Notes: a model not told the origin generated them from the sequence alone. A stretch of DNA of 64,000 nucleotides from Variovorax paradoxus (GCF_009755665.1 NZ_CP046622.1:2046001-2110000); one strand, 5' to 3'; positions 48,774 to 56,810 are shown, counted from the stretch's first letter. Program-made: numbers and translations.

Positions 48774-49867
48774 GCATGCAGGCTTCACCGCTCAAGATCG
48801 TCATCCTCGGGCTCTCGATCACTTCATCCTGGGGCAACGGCCACGCCACCACCTACCGCGGCCTGGTGCGCGAACTGGTGCGGCGCGGACACGATGTGCT
48901 GTTTCTCGAGCGCGACGTGCCCTGGTATGCCGGGCACCGCGACCTGCCCGATCCTCCCTTTGGGCGCACCGCGCTGTATGCCGACGTTGCCGGCCTGCAG
49001 CGCGACCATGCGGCACAGATCGGCGAGGCCGACCTGGTCATCGTCGGCTCGTTCGTGCCTGACGGCGTGGCCGTCGGCGACTGGGTGCAGGCCGAGGCGC
49101 CGGGCCGCACGGCCTTCTACGACATCGATACGCCGGTCACGCTGGCCGCGCTCGCACGCGGAGGCACCACCTACCTGCAGGCGCGCCAGATTGCGGGCTA
49201 CGACATGTACCTGTCTTTCACCGGCGGCCCCACGCTCGACCGGCTGGAGCGCGAGTTCGGCTCGCCTGCCGCGCGCATGCTCTATTGCTCGGTCGACCCC
49301 GAGCTGTATTACCCCGAACCCGTGGCGCAGGATTGCGACCTCGGCTACATGGGCACTTACAGCGACGACCGCCAGCCCACGCTCGAAGCGCTGCTGCTCG
49401 AGCCCGCGCGCCAGTGGGCGCAAGGGCGCTTCGAAGTGGCCGGCGCGCAGTACCCGAGCAGCATCGAATGGCCGCGAAACGTGCGCTACACGGCGCATTT
49501 GCCCCCGGCCATGCATCGCGATTTTTATAACCGGCAGCGCTTCACGCTCAACGTGACGCGCGCCGACATGATCCAGGCCGGCTGGTCGCCCAGCGTGCGC
49601 ATCTTCGAAGCCGCCGCCTGCGGCACGCCGATCATCAGCGACCGCTGGGACGGCATCGAATCGCTGCTCGTTCCGGGCGAAGAGATCTTCCTGGCCGATT
49701 CGCCCGGCGAAGTGCTGCGGCTCTTGCGCGAACTGCCGGAAGAAGAGCGCCGCGCCGTGGGCGAGCGCGCGCGCCGGCGCATTCTTTCGGAACACACCGC
49801 CGCTCACCGCGCCGCCGAGCTCGAAGGCTACGCCCGCACGCTGCTGCAAGTGCGCGAGGCGGCATGA
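48770..49867 (+). CDS. CgeB-like glycosyltransferase 3
   Basis: A 365-aa protein with ILGLSITSSWGNGHATTYRG at the N-terminus and GWSPSVRIFEAAACGTPIIS at the donor site. Its ATG overlaps the previous stop and has GGAGG upstream; a second ATG lies two codons later. It is the third tandem copy. The methyltransferase gene follows with a four-base overlap. Confidence 0.85.
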   Translation: MSMQASPLKIVILGLSITSSWGNGHATTYRGLVRELVRRGHDVLFLERDVPWYAGHRDLPDPPFGRTALYADVAGLQRDHAAQIGEADLVIVGSFVPDGVAVGDWVQAEAPGRTAFYDIDTPVTLAALARGGTTYLQARQIAGYDMYLSFTGGPTLDRLEREFGSPAARMLYCSVDPELYYPEPVAQDCDLGYMGTYSDDRQPTLEALLLEPARQWAQGRFEVAGAQYPSSIEWPRNVRYTAHLPPAMHRDFYNRQRFTLNVTRADMIQAGWSPSVRIFEAAACGTPIISDRWDGIESLLVPGEEIFLADSPGEVLRLLRELPEEERRAVGERARRRILSEHTAAHRAAELEGYARTLLQVREAA

Positions 49868-50721
49868 AAAGAGGAGGCATGCACGTGCACAACAACCAGA
49901 AAGCAGCCGCGGCCAGCACCGCCACCACCGCAGCCGACCCAGGCACAGACTCCGTTCGCCAGCAGATCGAGGCGCTGGGCCCCTGGTTCCACAACCTGCA
50001 CCTGCCCGGCGGCGTGCAAACCTTGCCCAAGCATTTTCTCGGCGGGGACTTTCCCAACTTCAAATGGCAGGAGATCAAGCCCTTCGTGCCGGAAGACCTC
50101 AGTGGATGGCGCGTGCTCGACGTGGGCTGCAACGCCGGCTTCTACAGCTTCGAGCTGGCGCGGCGCGGCGCCTCGGTGCTGGGCATCGATGTCGATGCGC
50201 ACTACCTCGCGCAGGCGCGGTGGGCCGCCGGCCAGCTTGGGATGGAGTCGCAGGTGGAGTTTCGGGAAATGCAGGTGTACGACCTGGCGCGCTCCGGCGA
50301 AACCTTCGACCTTGTCTGGTTCATGGGCGTTTTCTATCACCTGCGCTATCCGCTGCTCGCGCTCGACCTGCTGGCCGAGCGCACGCGCCGCATCATGATG
50401 TTCCAGACGCTCACCATGCCGGGCGACTCGGTCTATACCGACACGGCCGACTGCAACATCGACGACCGCACGCCGCTGCTCGAGAGCGGATGGCCGCGCA
50501 TGGCTTTCATCGAACACCGGCTCGCCAACGACCCGACCAACTGGTGGGCGCCCAACCATGCCGGCGTGGAGGCCATGCTGCGTTCCAGCGGGCTTCGCAT
50601 AGAGGCGCGGCCGGGGCATGAGATCTACTTGTGCGTGCCCGATGCACAGGCGCAGGGTGCACGCGCCATCTATGGTTCGCAATACGAGTCGGCCACGGGG
50701 GTGATCCGTGGCGGCGGCTGA
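49864..50721 (+). CDS. SAM-dependent methyltransferase (TIGR04290-like)
   Basis: A 285-aa class I methyltransferase. Motif I is VLDVGCNAGFYSFELARRGA, followed by an acidic GIDVDAHYLAQA and WFMGVFYHLRYPLLAL. From memory, it resembles the uncharacterised TIGR04290 (Rta_06860) family, which I could not check. An initial 30-residue low-complexity stretch (AAAASTATTAADPG) precedes the domain. It probably O-methylates the glycan product of the cluster. It overlaps the DUF1003 gene by 14 bp. Confidence 0.85.
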   Translation: MKRGGMHVHNNQKAAAASTATTAADPGTDSVRQQIEALGPWFHNLHLPGGVQTLPKHFLGGDFPNFKWQEIKPFVPEDLSGWRVLDVGCNAGFYSFELARRGASVLGIDVDAHYLAQARWAAGQLGMESQVEFREMQVYDLARSGETFDLVWFMGVFYHLRYPLLALDLLAERTRRIMMFQTLTMPGDSVYTDTADCNIDDRTPLLESGWPRMAFIEHRLANDPTNWWAPNHAGVEAMLRSSGLRIEARPGHEIYLCVPDAQAQGARAIYGSQYESATGVIRGGG

Positions 50722-51268
50722 ACCAGGCCAGGAAGGCCGGACCGGGGAGTCGCCCGTCGCGGGCGTGGTCGACCGCAACATTGCCGCGCTGGTGCGGCGG
50801 CGCCAGCAGCAGAAGATATCGACCGGCCTGCAGGACCGGATTGCCGACGCCATCACCCGCTTTGCGGGCAGCATGAAGTTCGTGTACCTGCACCTGCTGA
50901 TCTATGGGGGGTGGATCGCCGTCAACCTCGGGTGGGTACCCATGGTGCGCGCCTTCGACCCCACGTTCGTCGTGCTGGCCATGGTGGCATCGGTCGAGGC
51001 CATTTTCATCTCGACCTTCGTGATGATCAGCCAGAACCGCATGGCGGCGCTGGCGGACCAGCGCGCCGACCTGGATCTTCAGATCAGCCTGCTGGGCGAG
51101 CACGAGATCACGAAGGTCATCACCCTCGTCACGGAGATCGCAAAACGCATGGACATTCCGGCGGCGCACGATCCCGAGCTCGACGAGCTCCGGGAGAACG
51201 TTTCGCCGGAGCGGGTGCTCGACCGCATCGAGCGCCCTTCCAAAGAGACCGGGCGGCCGGACGAGTAG
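50708..51268 (+). CDS. DUF1003 membrane protein
   Basis: A 186-aa protein with GTG start at 50708, inside the methyltransferase gene end. Two membrane helices (VYLHLLIYGGWIAVNLGWVP, then FVVLAMVASVEAIFISTFVM) and the following QNRMAALADQRADLDLQISL segment define DUF1003. The C-terminal half is cytosolic and charged. The function is unknown. It ends the plus-strand run and is convergent with the DUF4142 gene, so its link with the glycan cluster may be only positional. Confidence 0.85.
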   Translation: MAAAEPGQEGRTGESPVAGVVDRNIAALVRRRQQQKISTGLQDRIADAITRFAGSMKFVYLHLLIYGGWIAVNLGWVPMVRAFDPTFVVLAMVASVEAIFISTFVMISQNRMAALADQRADLDLQISLLGEHEITKVITLVTEIAKRMDIPAAHDPELDELRENVSPERVLDRIERPSKETGRPDE

Positions 51269-51300
51269 GGCGACCCTCCCGGCCGGCTGTTCATTCCTTC

Positions 51301-51894
51301 TTATTTCTTGCCGGTGATTCCCTGCGCGGTCGTCAGGTGCCCGTGAACCACCGGGAGCGTCTTGGCCGCATAGGCCTTCAAGTCCGCGTCGGCCGCATTG
51401 CGCTGCACCTTCTGCAGCATTTCATGCGTCTTCTTGTGGTCGGAAAGACCCGCCATCGACATGTACTGCTTGTCGAAGGTGTCGCCGCTCAGGGCCTTCA
51501 GCGCGGTCGCGGTGGCCTTGTGCTTGGCGTCGGGTTCGGTCGGCAGTTCCACGCCTTTCTTCGATGCGATTTCCTGCAATTCGCTCAGCGCCTTCGTATG
51601 GTCGTCGACCATGGTCTTGCCGAACTGCTTCACCTCGTCTTTCGAGGCTTTCTCCTGCGCCAGCTTTCCGGTTTCGATTTCGGCGAGGTTGGCCTGTGCA
51701 ATGTCTCTCATCATGCGCTGGTCGCCTTTCGAGGTCTTGCCTGCCTGGTCCGATTTGCCGGCGGCGCTGCGGCTTTGCGTGGCCTGGTCGCCGCGCGAGC
51801 TTGCGCTCTGCGCGGCAGCGGGAAGAGTCGCAGCAAATGCGCAAGCGGCCACTGCGGCCATGCCGAATCGGAATGCGGTGCTTTGGATGGTCAT
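51301..51894 (-). CDS. DUF4142 periplasmic protein
   Basis: A 197-aa protein with a signal peptide (about 1-28, ending LPAAA-QS), a basic linker, and a helical DUF4142 domain (FMRDIAQ-like RMMRDIAQANLAEIETGKLA, then VKQFGKTMVDDHTKALSEL and HKKTHEMLQKVQRNAA). The ferritin-like four-helix fold of this family has no settled function; it is often stress-induced. Its promoter is one of two back-to-back sigma-54 sites at 51961-52002. Confidence 0.85.
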   Translation of the reverse strand: MTIQSTAFRFGMAAVAACAFAATLPAAAQSASSRGDQATQSRSAAGKSDQAGKTSKGDQRMMRDIAQANLAEIETGKLAQEKASKDEVKQFGKTMVDDHTKALSELQEIASKKGVELPTEPDAKHKATATALKALSGDTFDKQYMSMAGLSDHKKTHEMLQKVQRNAADADLKAYAAKTLPVVHGHLTTAQGITGKK

Positions 51895-51960
51895 CGATGT
51901 GCTCCTTGAGGGTGGTGATTTCGGGCCCGCCCGGTGAAGCGGGTGTCCAGGTTTTCTCTT

Positions 51961-51976
51961 GGCAACGCGCATGCCC
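51961..51976 (-). promoter_or_regulatory. Sigma-54 promoter of DUF4142 gene
   Basis: Minus-strand reading GGGCATGCGCGTTGCC, 66 bp upstream of the DUF4142 start. Its -24 end is 10 bp from the -24 end of the divergent promoter at 51987. Confidence 0.75.
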
Positions 51977-51986
51977 GGCGCCGTGC

Positions 51987-52002
51987 GGGCATGCCGCTTG
52001 CC
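51987..52002 (+). promoter_or_regulatory. Sigma-54 promoter of 94-aa paralog
   Basis: GGGCATGCCGCTTGCC, 56 bp upstream of the gene at 52059. Together with one upstream base the 17-mer CGGGCATGCCGCTTGCC recurs exactly at 61462-61478. Confidence 0.78.
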
Positions 52003-52058
52003 GCTCGCGTTGTTCCCTCTTCCTCCATTCTTCTTTTCAACGCCTTGGACGTCCTGTC

Positions 52059-52343
52059 ATGAAAAGATCGCAATCGCGCATGGGCCATGCCAGCGAGTGC
52101 TATGAACTGCTTGAATTCCTCTCGCGCCGCCAGATGCCCGTGGTGTGCTCGGAGCCAGACGACATCCACAAGATCCTTGCGCTGCGCAGCGCTTCGCTGC
52201 TGCAGGCAATGACCGAGCCGACGGTGGTCTTGCGCACCGGCGAGCGGCGGATCGAACGTGCCATCGTCACGGCCATTACCGCTGAAGGCCGCGCCGCCTG
52301 CATGATGCGCAGCGCCACCGCGCAGAGTGCCGGGCGCCGCTGA
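52059..52343 (+). CDS. Small uncharacterised protein, paralog 2
   Basis: A 94-aa protein starting MKRSQSRMGHASECYELLEF. It shares the family pattern: LLEFLSRRQMPVVCSEPDDI, LALRSASLLQAM and AIVTAITAEGRAAC, aligning with the proteins at 4948, 52853 and 52587. It is divergent from the DUF4142 gene under its own sigma-54 promoter and convergent with the 70-aa paralog. The function is unknown. Confidence 0.75.
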   Translation: MKRSQSRMGHASECYELLEFLSRRQMPVVCSEPDDIHKILALRSASLLQAMTEPTVVLRTGERRIERAIVTAITAEGRAACMMRSATAQSAGRR

Positions 52344-52374
52344 GCGCGCTGCGCCGCTGCTTGCGGCGGGCGTT

Positions 52375-52587
52375 TCAGGGTGAGTCGGCCCCGCGAATGG
52401 CGTCCCAGCCGGCGGGGGTGAGTGCGCGGACTTCGCCGAACTGCCCGTCGCAAGAGTCCGGTGGATAGAAGCGCACGTCCACGTGCCCTGTAGCCGCGAG
52501 CCGTCGCAGGGCCCGCACCTTGGACGGCCGTGCCACGAAGATGGGCAGCCGCTTGCGGGCCAGTCTTTCGAGATAGCGGTAGGACAT
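52375..52587 (-). CDS. Small uncharacterised protein, paralog 4
   Basis: A 70-aa protein, the most divergent member: YLERLARKRLPIFVARPSKV, LRRLAATGHVDVRF and VRALTPAGWDAI. It lies 14 bp downstream of the 83-aa paralog and in the same direction as rpoN, so it is likely read from the rpoN promoter. Confidence 0.7.
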   Translation of the reverse strand: MSYRYLERLARKRLPIFVARPSKVRALRRLAATGHVDVRFYPPDSCDGQFGEVRALTPAGWDAIRGADSP

Positions 52588-52601
52588 GCGGATATACCCT
52601 C

Positions 52602-52853
52602 TTACTGCGGCAACCGCGAAGCGGCCTGCGCGCCGTGGCTCGAGCCGTCGGTGGCTGTACCGAGCGCGCTGCGGCCGTCGGGCGTCAGCGCGAGAAAGCG
52701 GCCCACCTCGCGGCCTCCGGCATCGAGCTTGAAGGTCAAGGCCGCAACCAGGCCCGCGGCGCGCAGCACCAGCAGGTTGTCGATGTCGTGCGGGTTGGTC
52801 AGCGTGACAGGCGCGGGGTGCTTCGCGAGCGCGCGCAGAAACTCAATGGACAT
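52602..52853 (-). CDS. Small uncharacterised protein, paralog 3
   Basis: An 83-aa protein with FLRALAKHPAPVTLTNPHDI, LLVLRAAGLVAALTF and FLALTPDGRSALG, closest to the 4948 protein. It starts 18 bp after the rpoN stop, implying co-transcription with rpoN. Small helical size and conserved proline-valine and Gly-Arg positions suggest a DNA- or protein-binding adaptor; unproven. Confidence 0.75.
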   Translation of the reverse strand: MSIEFLRALAKHPAPVTLTNPHDIDNLLVLRAAGLVAALTFKLDAGGREVGRFLALTPDGRSALGTATDGSSHGAQAASRLPQ

Positions 52854-52871
52854 GTTGTCTCCTTGTGCGGT

Positions 52872-54335
52872 CTAGGCCGCAGCTCCCATTTCTCCCCCTT
52901 GCGCGCGGCGGCGTTCGAAGGGGTCGATGTTCATGCTCTGGCGGTACTTGGTGACAGTGCGGCGCGCTATGCGGAAGCCTTGCTGCGCCAGCTGGCGCGC
53001 CAGCGCTGCATCGCTCAGCGGCGCCACCGGCTTTTCGACCGCAATGAGCTCGCGGATGAGCCCCTGCAATGCCACCGGCGCGCTCGCGCCCCCGGCGGCG
53101 TGCTCGAGCCCGCGCGAGAAGAAGTGCTGCAGCTCGAAAACGCCGGCGGGCGTGGCCATGTACTTGTTGTGCACGGTGCGCGACACGGTGGACGGGTGCA
53201 CGCCCACTTCCTCCGCGATCTCGCGCAGCCCGAGCGGCTTCATGGCGAGCGGACCGTGCTCGAAGAACATCTTCTGCCGCGCGACGATGGCGCGGGCCAC
53301 GTCGAGAATGGTGGACGCGCGCTGCGACACGCTGCCCACCATCCAGCGCGCCTGCTCCAGGCATTCCTTCATGGCGGCGCACTGGCCCGTGCCGTGTTTC
53401 TGGCCATGCTGCTCGAACAATTTCGCATAGGCCGAGTTCACCTTCACGCGCGGCAGGGCGCTGGCGTTGAGCGAAGTCCTCCAGGTGCCGCGCACCTTCT
53501 TCACGGTCACGTCGGGTATCACGATTCGCGCCGCCGTCTCGCCGAATTGCCAGCCCGGGTGCGGGTTCAGGCGCCGGATGCAATCGATTGCGCACTGCAC
53601 TTGTTGCGGTGCCGCATCGAGCGCCTTGGCGAGCTTGCCGACCTCGTGCGTGGCAAGGAGGCCGATGTGCGCTTCGAGAATCCGGCGTGCGAGTTGCCGG
53701 GTGCCCGCGTCCGGATCATTCGCATGCATCGAGGCGGCCTCGAGTTGCAGGCACAGGCACTCGGCCACGCTGCGTGCCGCCACGCCCGCAGGGTCGAGCG
53801 CCTGCACGCGCCTCAGGGCCGTGCGCAGCTCGCGTTCCGCATCCGCGCCGGTTTCTCCGAGTGCGGCGCCCACGTCTTCGAGCGAGATGCGAAGGTAGCC
53901 GTCGTCATCCAGCGCCTCGACCACGGCGCGCGCAAATGCCATCTCGCGGGCGGAAATACGCAACACGCCGAGCTGCACGTGCAAGTGGGCGCGCAGCGAA
54001 TCCGGCAACGGTACGCGCTGCATCAGGTCGAAGCTCTCGTCATGCGACAGGTGCCGATCGCTCGAGGCCGGTGCCGCGGTGATCCTGTCGAAGGCCGCCG
54101 CCGCTTCGATGTCCGCGGCCGCTTCGGAGGCGGCCGACACGGTCTCGGCGATGGATTCGTGGCCGTCTTGCGGGGCGGGCTCGATCTCGAGAAACGGATT
54201 CAGTTCGGCCGCGTCGCGCAGCGCCTGCGCGTATTCCTGCGACGACATCTGCAGCAGCCGCACGGCCTGCTGCAGGCGAGGGGAAAAGATGGGGGCCTGC
54301 ACCTGGCGGGCCTGCAAAACAATCGAAGTGTTCAT
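52872..54335 (-). CDS. rpoN: RNA polymerase sigma-54 factor (probable second copy)
   Basis: A 487-aa sigma-54. The N-terminal activator-interaction region starts MNTSIVLQARQVQAPIFSPR and has LQQAVRLLQMSSQEYAQALR. The core-binding region follows, then the HTH (LREIAEEVGVHPSTVSRTVH) and the RpoN box ARRTVTKYR near the C-terminus, which reads the -24 element. The usual rpoN context (lptB, hpf, ptsN) is absent, so this is probably a paralog like rpoN2 of Ralstonia; the genome would have to confirm that. A consensus sigma-54 promoter 42 bp upstream implies self-activation. Two small paralog genes follow. Confidence 0.9.
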   Translation of the reverse strand: MNTSIVLQARQVQAPIFSPRLQQAVRLLQMSSQEYAQALRDAAELNPFLEIEPAPQDGHESIAETVSAASEAAADIEAAAAFDRITAAPASSDRHLSHDESFDLMQRVPLPDSLRAHLHVQLGVLRISAREMAFARAVVEALDDDGYLRISLEDVGAALGETGADAERELRTALRRVQALDPAGVAARSVAECLCLQLEAASMHANDPDAGTRQLARRILEAHIGLLATHEVGKLAKALDAAPQQVQCAIDCIRRLNPHPGWQFGETAARIVIPDVTVKKVRGTWRTSLNASALPRVKVNSAYAKLFEQHGQKHGTGQCAAMKECLEQARWMVGSVSQRASTILDVARAIVARQKMFFEHGPLAMKPLGLREIAEEVGVHPSTVSRTVHNKYMATPAGVFELQHFFSRGLEHAAGGASAPVALQGLIRELIAVEKPVAPLSDAALARQLAQQGFRIARRTVTKYRQSMNIDPFERRRAQGGEMGAAA

Positions 54336-54377
54336 GTTTCTCCGTAGCGCCTCCGATCCCGGTGGCGGAACTGCTGC

Positions 54378-54392
54378 GCAACGGTCGTGCCA
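54378..54392 (-). promoter_or_regulatory. Sigma-54 promoter of rpoN
   Basis: Minus-strand reading TGGCACGACCGTTGC, identical to the textbook TGGCACG-N4-TTGC. It lies 42 bp upstream of the rpoN start. Confidence 0.8.
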
Positions 54393-54549
54393 GGGTATTT
54401 CGGCTCCCGCAACGCCGGAAATTAGTTTTAAAGTACGCATAAATGGGGTTCGAACGCGTCTTCGCCGTCGGTGCCTTGGAAGCCTTGCGGCAAATCTTGC
54501 GGTTCTCCCGGGGCAGACAGGGGTGGTGCGTTTGTCGCAAACTCGCGTC

Positions 54550-54921
54550 ATGAAAAATTCATCGGGAGACAGGGGGCAGCCCCCGGCGTGTCCGGCGCTG
54601 CTGATCGGAGCTTGCCTCGCCATTACGGGATTCGCGGGGCTGGGACTCGCGTTCCGGAAGAAGGCCCGCACCGCATGGGCTGCAGAAGAGAAGCTGGCGC
54701 TGCATCAGGCGCGCATGTCGCGCCAGGCGCTGTGCGCGCAGCGCCTCGAACACGATCTGCGAAGCCCCGTGGGGGCCATGGCCGTGGCATTGGAGCTTTT
54801 GCGGACCGCCGATGACGACGACACAAAACGCGAAGCCCTGGAAGTGCTTGAGCGGCAAGTCGCGCGTATGACCTCTCTGACAGAGCAAGTGCACGAATTC
54901 GCACAGGGCTTGAACGATTGA
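54550..54921 (+). CDS. Miniature histidine kinase-like protein (HisKA only)
   Basis: A 123-aa protein: one N-terminal membrane helix (about 15-35), a short coiled linker, and a HisKA dimerisation helix pair with the H-box LEHDLRSPVGAMAVALELL. It ends (HEFAQGLND) before any ATPase N, G or F box, and no ATPase frame follows. It could be a phosphotransfer or phosphatase-type partner for the response regulator 39 bp downstream, or a remnant of a full kinase. It is divergent from rpoN. Confidence 0.75.
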   Translation: MKNSSGDRGQPPACPALLIGACLAITGFAGLGLAFRKKARTAWAAEEKLALHQARMSRQALCAQRLEHDLRSPVGAMAVALELLRTADDDDTKREALEVLERQVARMTSLTEQVHEFAQGLND

Positions 54922-54960
54922 ACCGTCCGGCGTTTCCTGCTCGGTGGAGCAAGATTCGCA

Positions 54961-56460
54961 GTGGGATATCTACGCGGGAAGTTCGAGGCAAGCACTCCTT
55001 CGCGGTGCAGCACAGGCGTCAAGCCAGGTACGAAGTTGGGCCACACACTAATTGTTGAAGACGACGAAGATTCGGCGCGAATGATTGCCGCCCTGGTCGC
55101 GCGCGAGGGGCACACCGTGATGTGTGCGCATTCCATCGCCGCCGGACGCCGCATGGTCGCGATGCAGCGGCCCGACCTGCTGCTGCTCGATCTCCACCTG
55201 CCGGACGGGAACGGGTTCGACCTGCTGAACGAGCCGGAGATCGTGAGCGACACCATGCTGGTCCTCATGACTGGGCAGGCAAGCCTGGAAACCTCCATCA
55301 AGGCGCTGCGGCTCGGTGCGGCCGACTACCTGGTGAAGCCGATCAATCCGCAGCACCTCAAGGGCCTGCTGTCGCGCCTGATTGCCCCTTCGCAATTGCG
55401 CGCCGAGCTTGACGAGGTGCAGGAACTCTGGCGCGAGACCGGGCGCTTCGGCCACCTGATCGGCCGTTCGCAACCGATGCAGCGCGTGTACCGGCAGATC
55501 TCGCGCGTGGCCGGCACTGCGGTGACCGTGTTCATCCACGGAGAGAGCGGAACCGGCAAGGAATTGGTGGCCCGCGCGGTGCACGACCTGAGCCGGCGGC
55601 GGGAACAACCATTTCTTGCCGTCAATTGCGGCGCGCTGTCGCCGCATCTCGTCGAAAGCGAAATCTTCGGCCACGAGCGCGGCAGCTTTACCGGGGCCGA
55701 GCGCCAGCACCAAGGCTTCTTCGAGCGCGCGCACGGCGGCACGCTGTTTCTGGACGAGGTGACCGAAATGCCGCTCGAGCTGCAGGTGAAACTGCTGCGC
55801 GTGCTGGAGAGCGGTACCTTCATGCGGGTGGGTTCCACCCAGGTGCAGCAGACCGATGTGCGCATCATCGCGGCCACCAACCGCGATGCCGGCGAGGCGG
55901 TGGCGCGCGGCACCATGCGCGAAGACCTGCTGTACCGCCTCAACGTGTTTCCGATCGCGCTGCCGCCCCTGCGTGAACGCGGCGACGACATCGCCCTCAT
56001 TGCCACGAGCTTTCTGCAAGACCTGGCGCGCCAGGAAGGCGGCAGCAAGCATTTCACGCCGGGCGCGCTGGCTCGGCTGGCAGCGCACCGCTGGCCCGGC
56101 AATGTGCGCGAGTTGCGCAATGTGGTGCAGCGCGCGTGGGTGATGGCGTCCGGCAACGAGATCGACGAGGAATGGCTGCCCGCCGGGGACAGTGCGGCTC
56201 CCGGGATCGAAGCCGAGGCAGCGCGCGGCCGCCCGCTCGCGCCCGGCGCGCTCAACGGCCACCGGGACTCGGCTGCGGCACCTCCCGATGCGGGGGAGGA
56301 CCAGATCGTGATCGAAGTGGGCACGCAGCTCGCGGACGTGGAGCGGCGCGTCATTCTTGCCACCTACGAGCGCTGCGGACGCCACAAGGAGCGCACCGCG
56401 GCGCTGCTGGGCATCAGCATGAAGACGCTCTACAACCGGCTGAAGGAGTACCAGCAATGA
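54961..56460 (+). CDS. Sigma-54-dependent response regulator (NtrC family)
   Basis: About 499 aa from a GTG at 54961; a TTG at 55036 (LGHTLIVEDDED) is an alternative giving the usual receiver start. The receiver has EDDEDSARMI, the phosphoacceptor in LLLLDLHLPDG and LVKPINPQ. The AAA+ domain has GESGTGKE, GGTLFLDEV and, instead of GAFTGA, the variant ERGSFTGAE. The C-terminal Fis HTH is RHKERTAALLGISMKTLYNR. Placed beside rpoN and the mini kinase, it is the best candidate activator for the local sigma-54 promoters. Confidence 0.88.
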   Translation: MGYLRGKFEASTPSRCSTGVKPGTKLGHTLIVEDDEDSARMIAALVAREGHTVMCAHSIAAGRRMVAMQRPDLLLLDLHLPDGNGFDLLNEPEIVSDTMLVLMTGQASLETSIKALRLGAADYLVKPINPQHLKGLLSRLIAPSQLRAELDEVQELWRETGRFGHLIGRSQPMQRVYRQISRVAGTAVTVFIHGESGTGKELVARAVHDLSRRREQPFLAVNCGALSPHLVESEIFGHERGSFTGAERQHQGFFERAHGGTLFLDEVTEMPLELQVKLLRVLESGTFMRVGSTQVQQTDVRIIAATNRDAGEAVARGTMREDLLYRLNVFPIALPPLRERGDDIALIATSFLQDLARQEGGSKHFTPGALARLAAHRWPGNVRELRNVVQRAWVMASGNEIDEEWLPAGDSAAPGIEAEAARGRPLAPGALNGHRDSAAAPPDAGEDQIVIEVGTQLADVERRVILATYERCGRHKERTAALLGISMKTLYNRLKEYQQ

Positions 56461-56672
56461 GAAGGCGCCGGCGGCTGCACCGGCGTGTTCCGGCGGCATA
56501 AGGACGGCCCAGCGGCGGAGGACGCCGCGCGCATTCGTGTGCGATAGCGTTCCTTCCAGCCGCGCAGCCGAAACCTGTAGGCCGCGGCGCCTGCGGGATC
56601 GAAGTCTGTTCCCAGATAATTCGCCGGGTTTTCAAGAGGATAGCGGGCGAAATAGCTGCTGAGTTCGTTCAT
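56430..56672 (-). CDS. Small hypothetical protein (80 aa)
   Basis: Starts MNELSSYFARYPLENPANYL at 56672 with GGAG six bases upstream. The first 45 residues look like a folded, aromatic-rich unit (YRFRLRGWKERYRTRM); the tail is proline/serine-rich and overlaps the end of the convergent response regulator gene by 31 bp. I do not recognise it. A sigma-54 promoter 64 bp upstream strongly supports it as a real gene. Confidence 0.65.
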   Translation of the reverse strand: MNELSSYFARYPLENPANYLGTDFDPAGAAAYRFRLRGWKERYRTRMRAASSAAGPSLCRRNTPVQPPAPSHCWYSFSRL

Positions 56673-56736
56673 GCGTATCTCCGGGTGCGTGACGGTTCTC
56701 GCTCGGCGAAGGTCTCGCGCAAGGCGTTCACCGTCC

Positions 56737-56752
56737 GGCAAACTGCGTGCCG
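56737..56752 (-). promoter_or_regulatory. Sigma-54 promoter of 80-aa gene
   Basis: Minus-strand reading CGGCACGCAGTTTGCC. The plus strand of the same segment (GGCAAACTGCGTGC) keeps GG-N10-GC, so it might also act, weakly, toward the gene at 56811. Confidence 0.7.
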
Positions 56753-56810
56753 GTGGTGACGCTGCCGAGTCGGTACGCCGTTTGCCGAAGAGCAAGAAGG
56801 AGAAAGCGCA

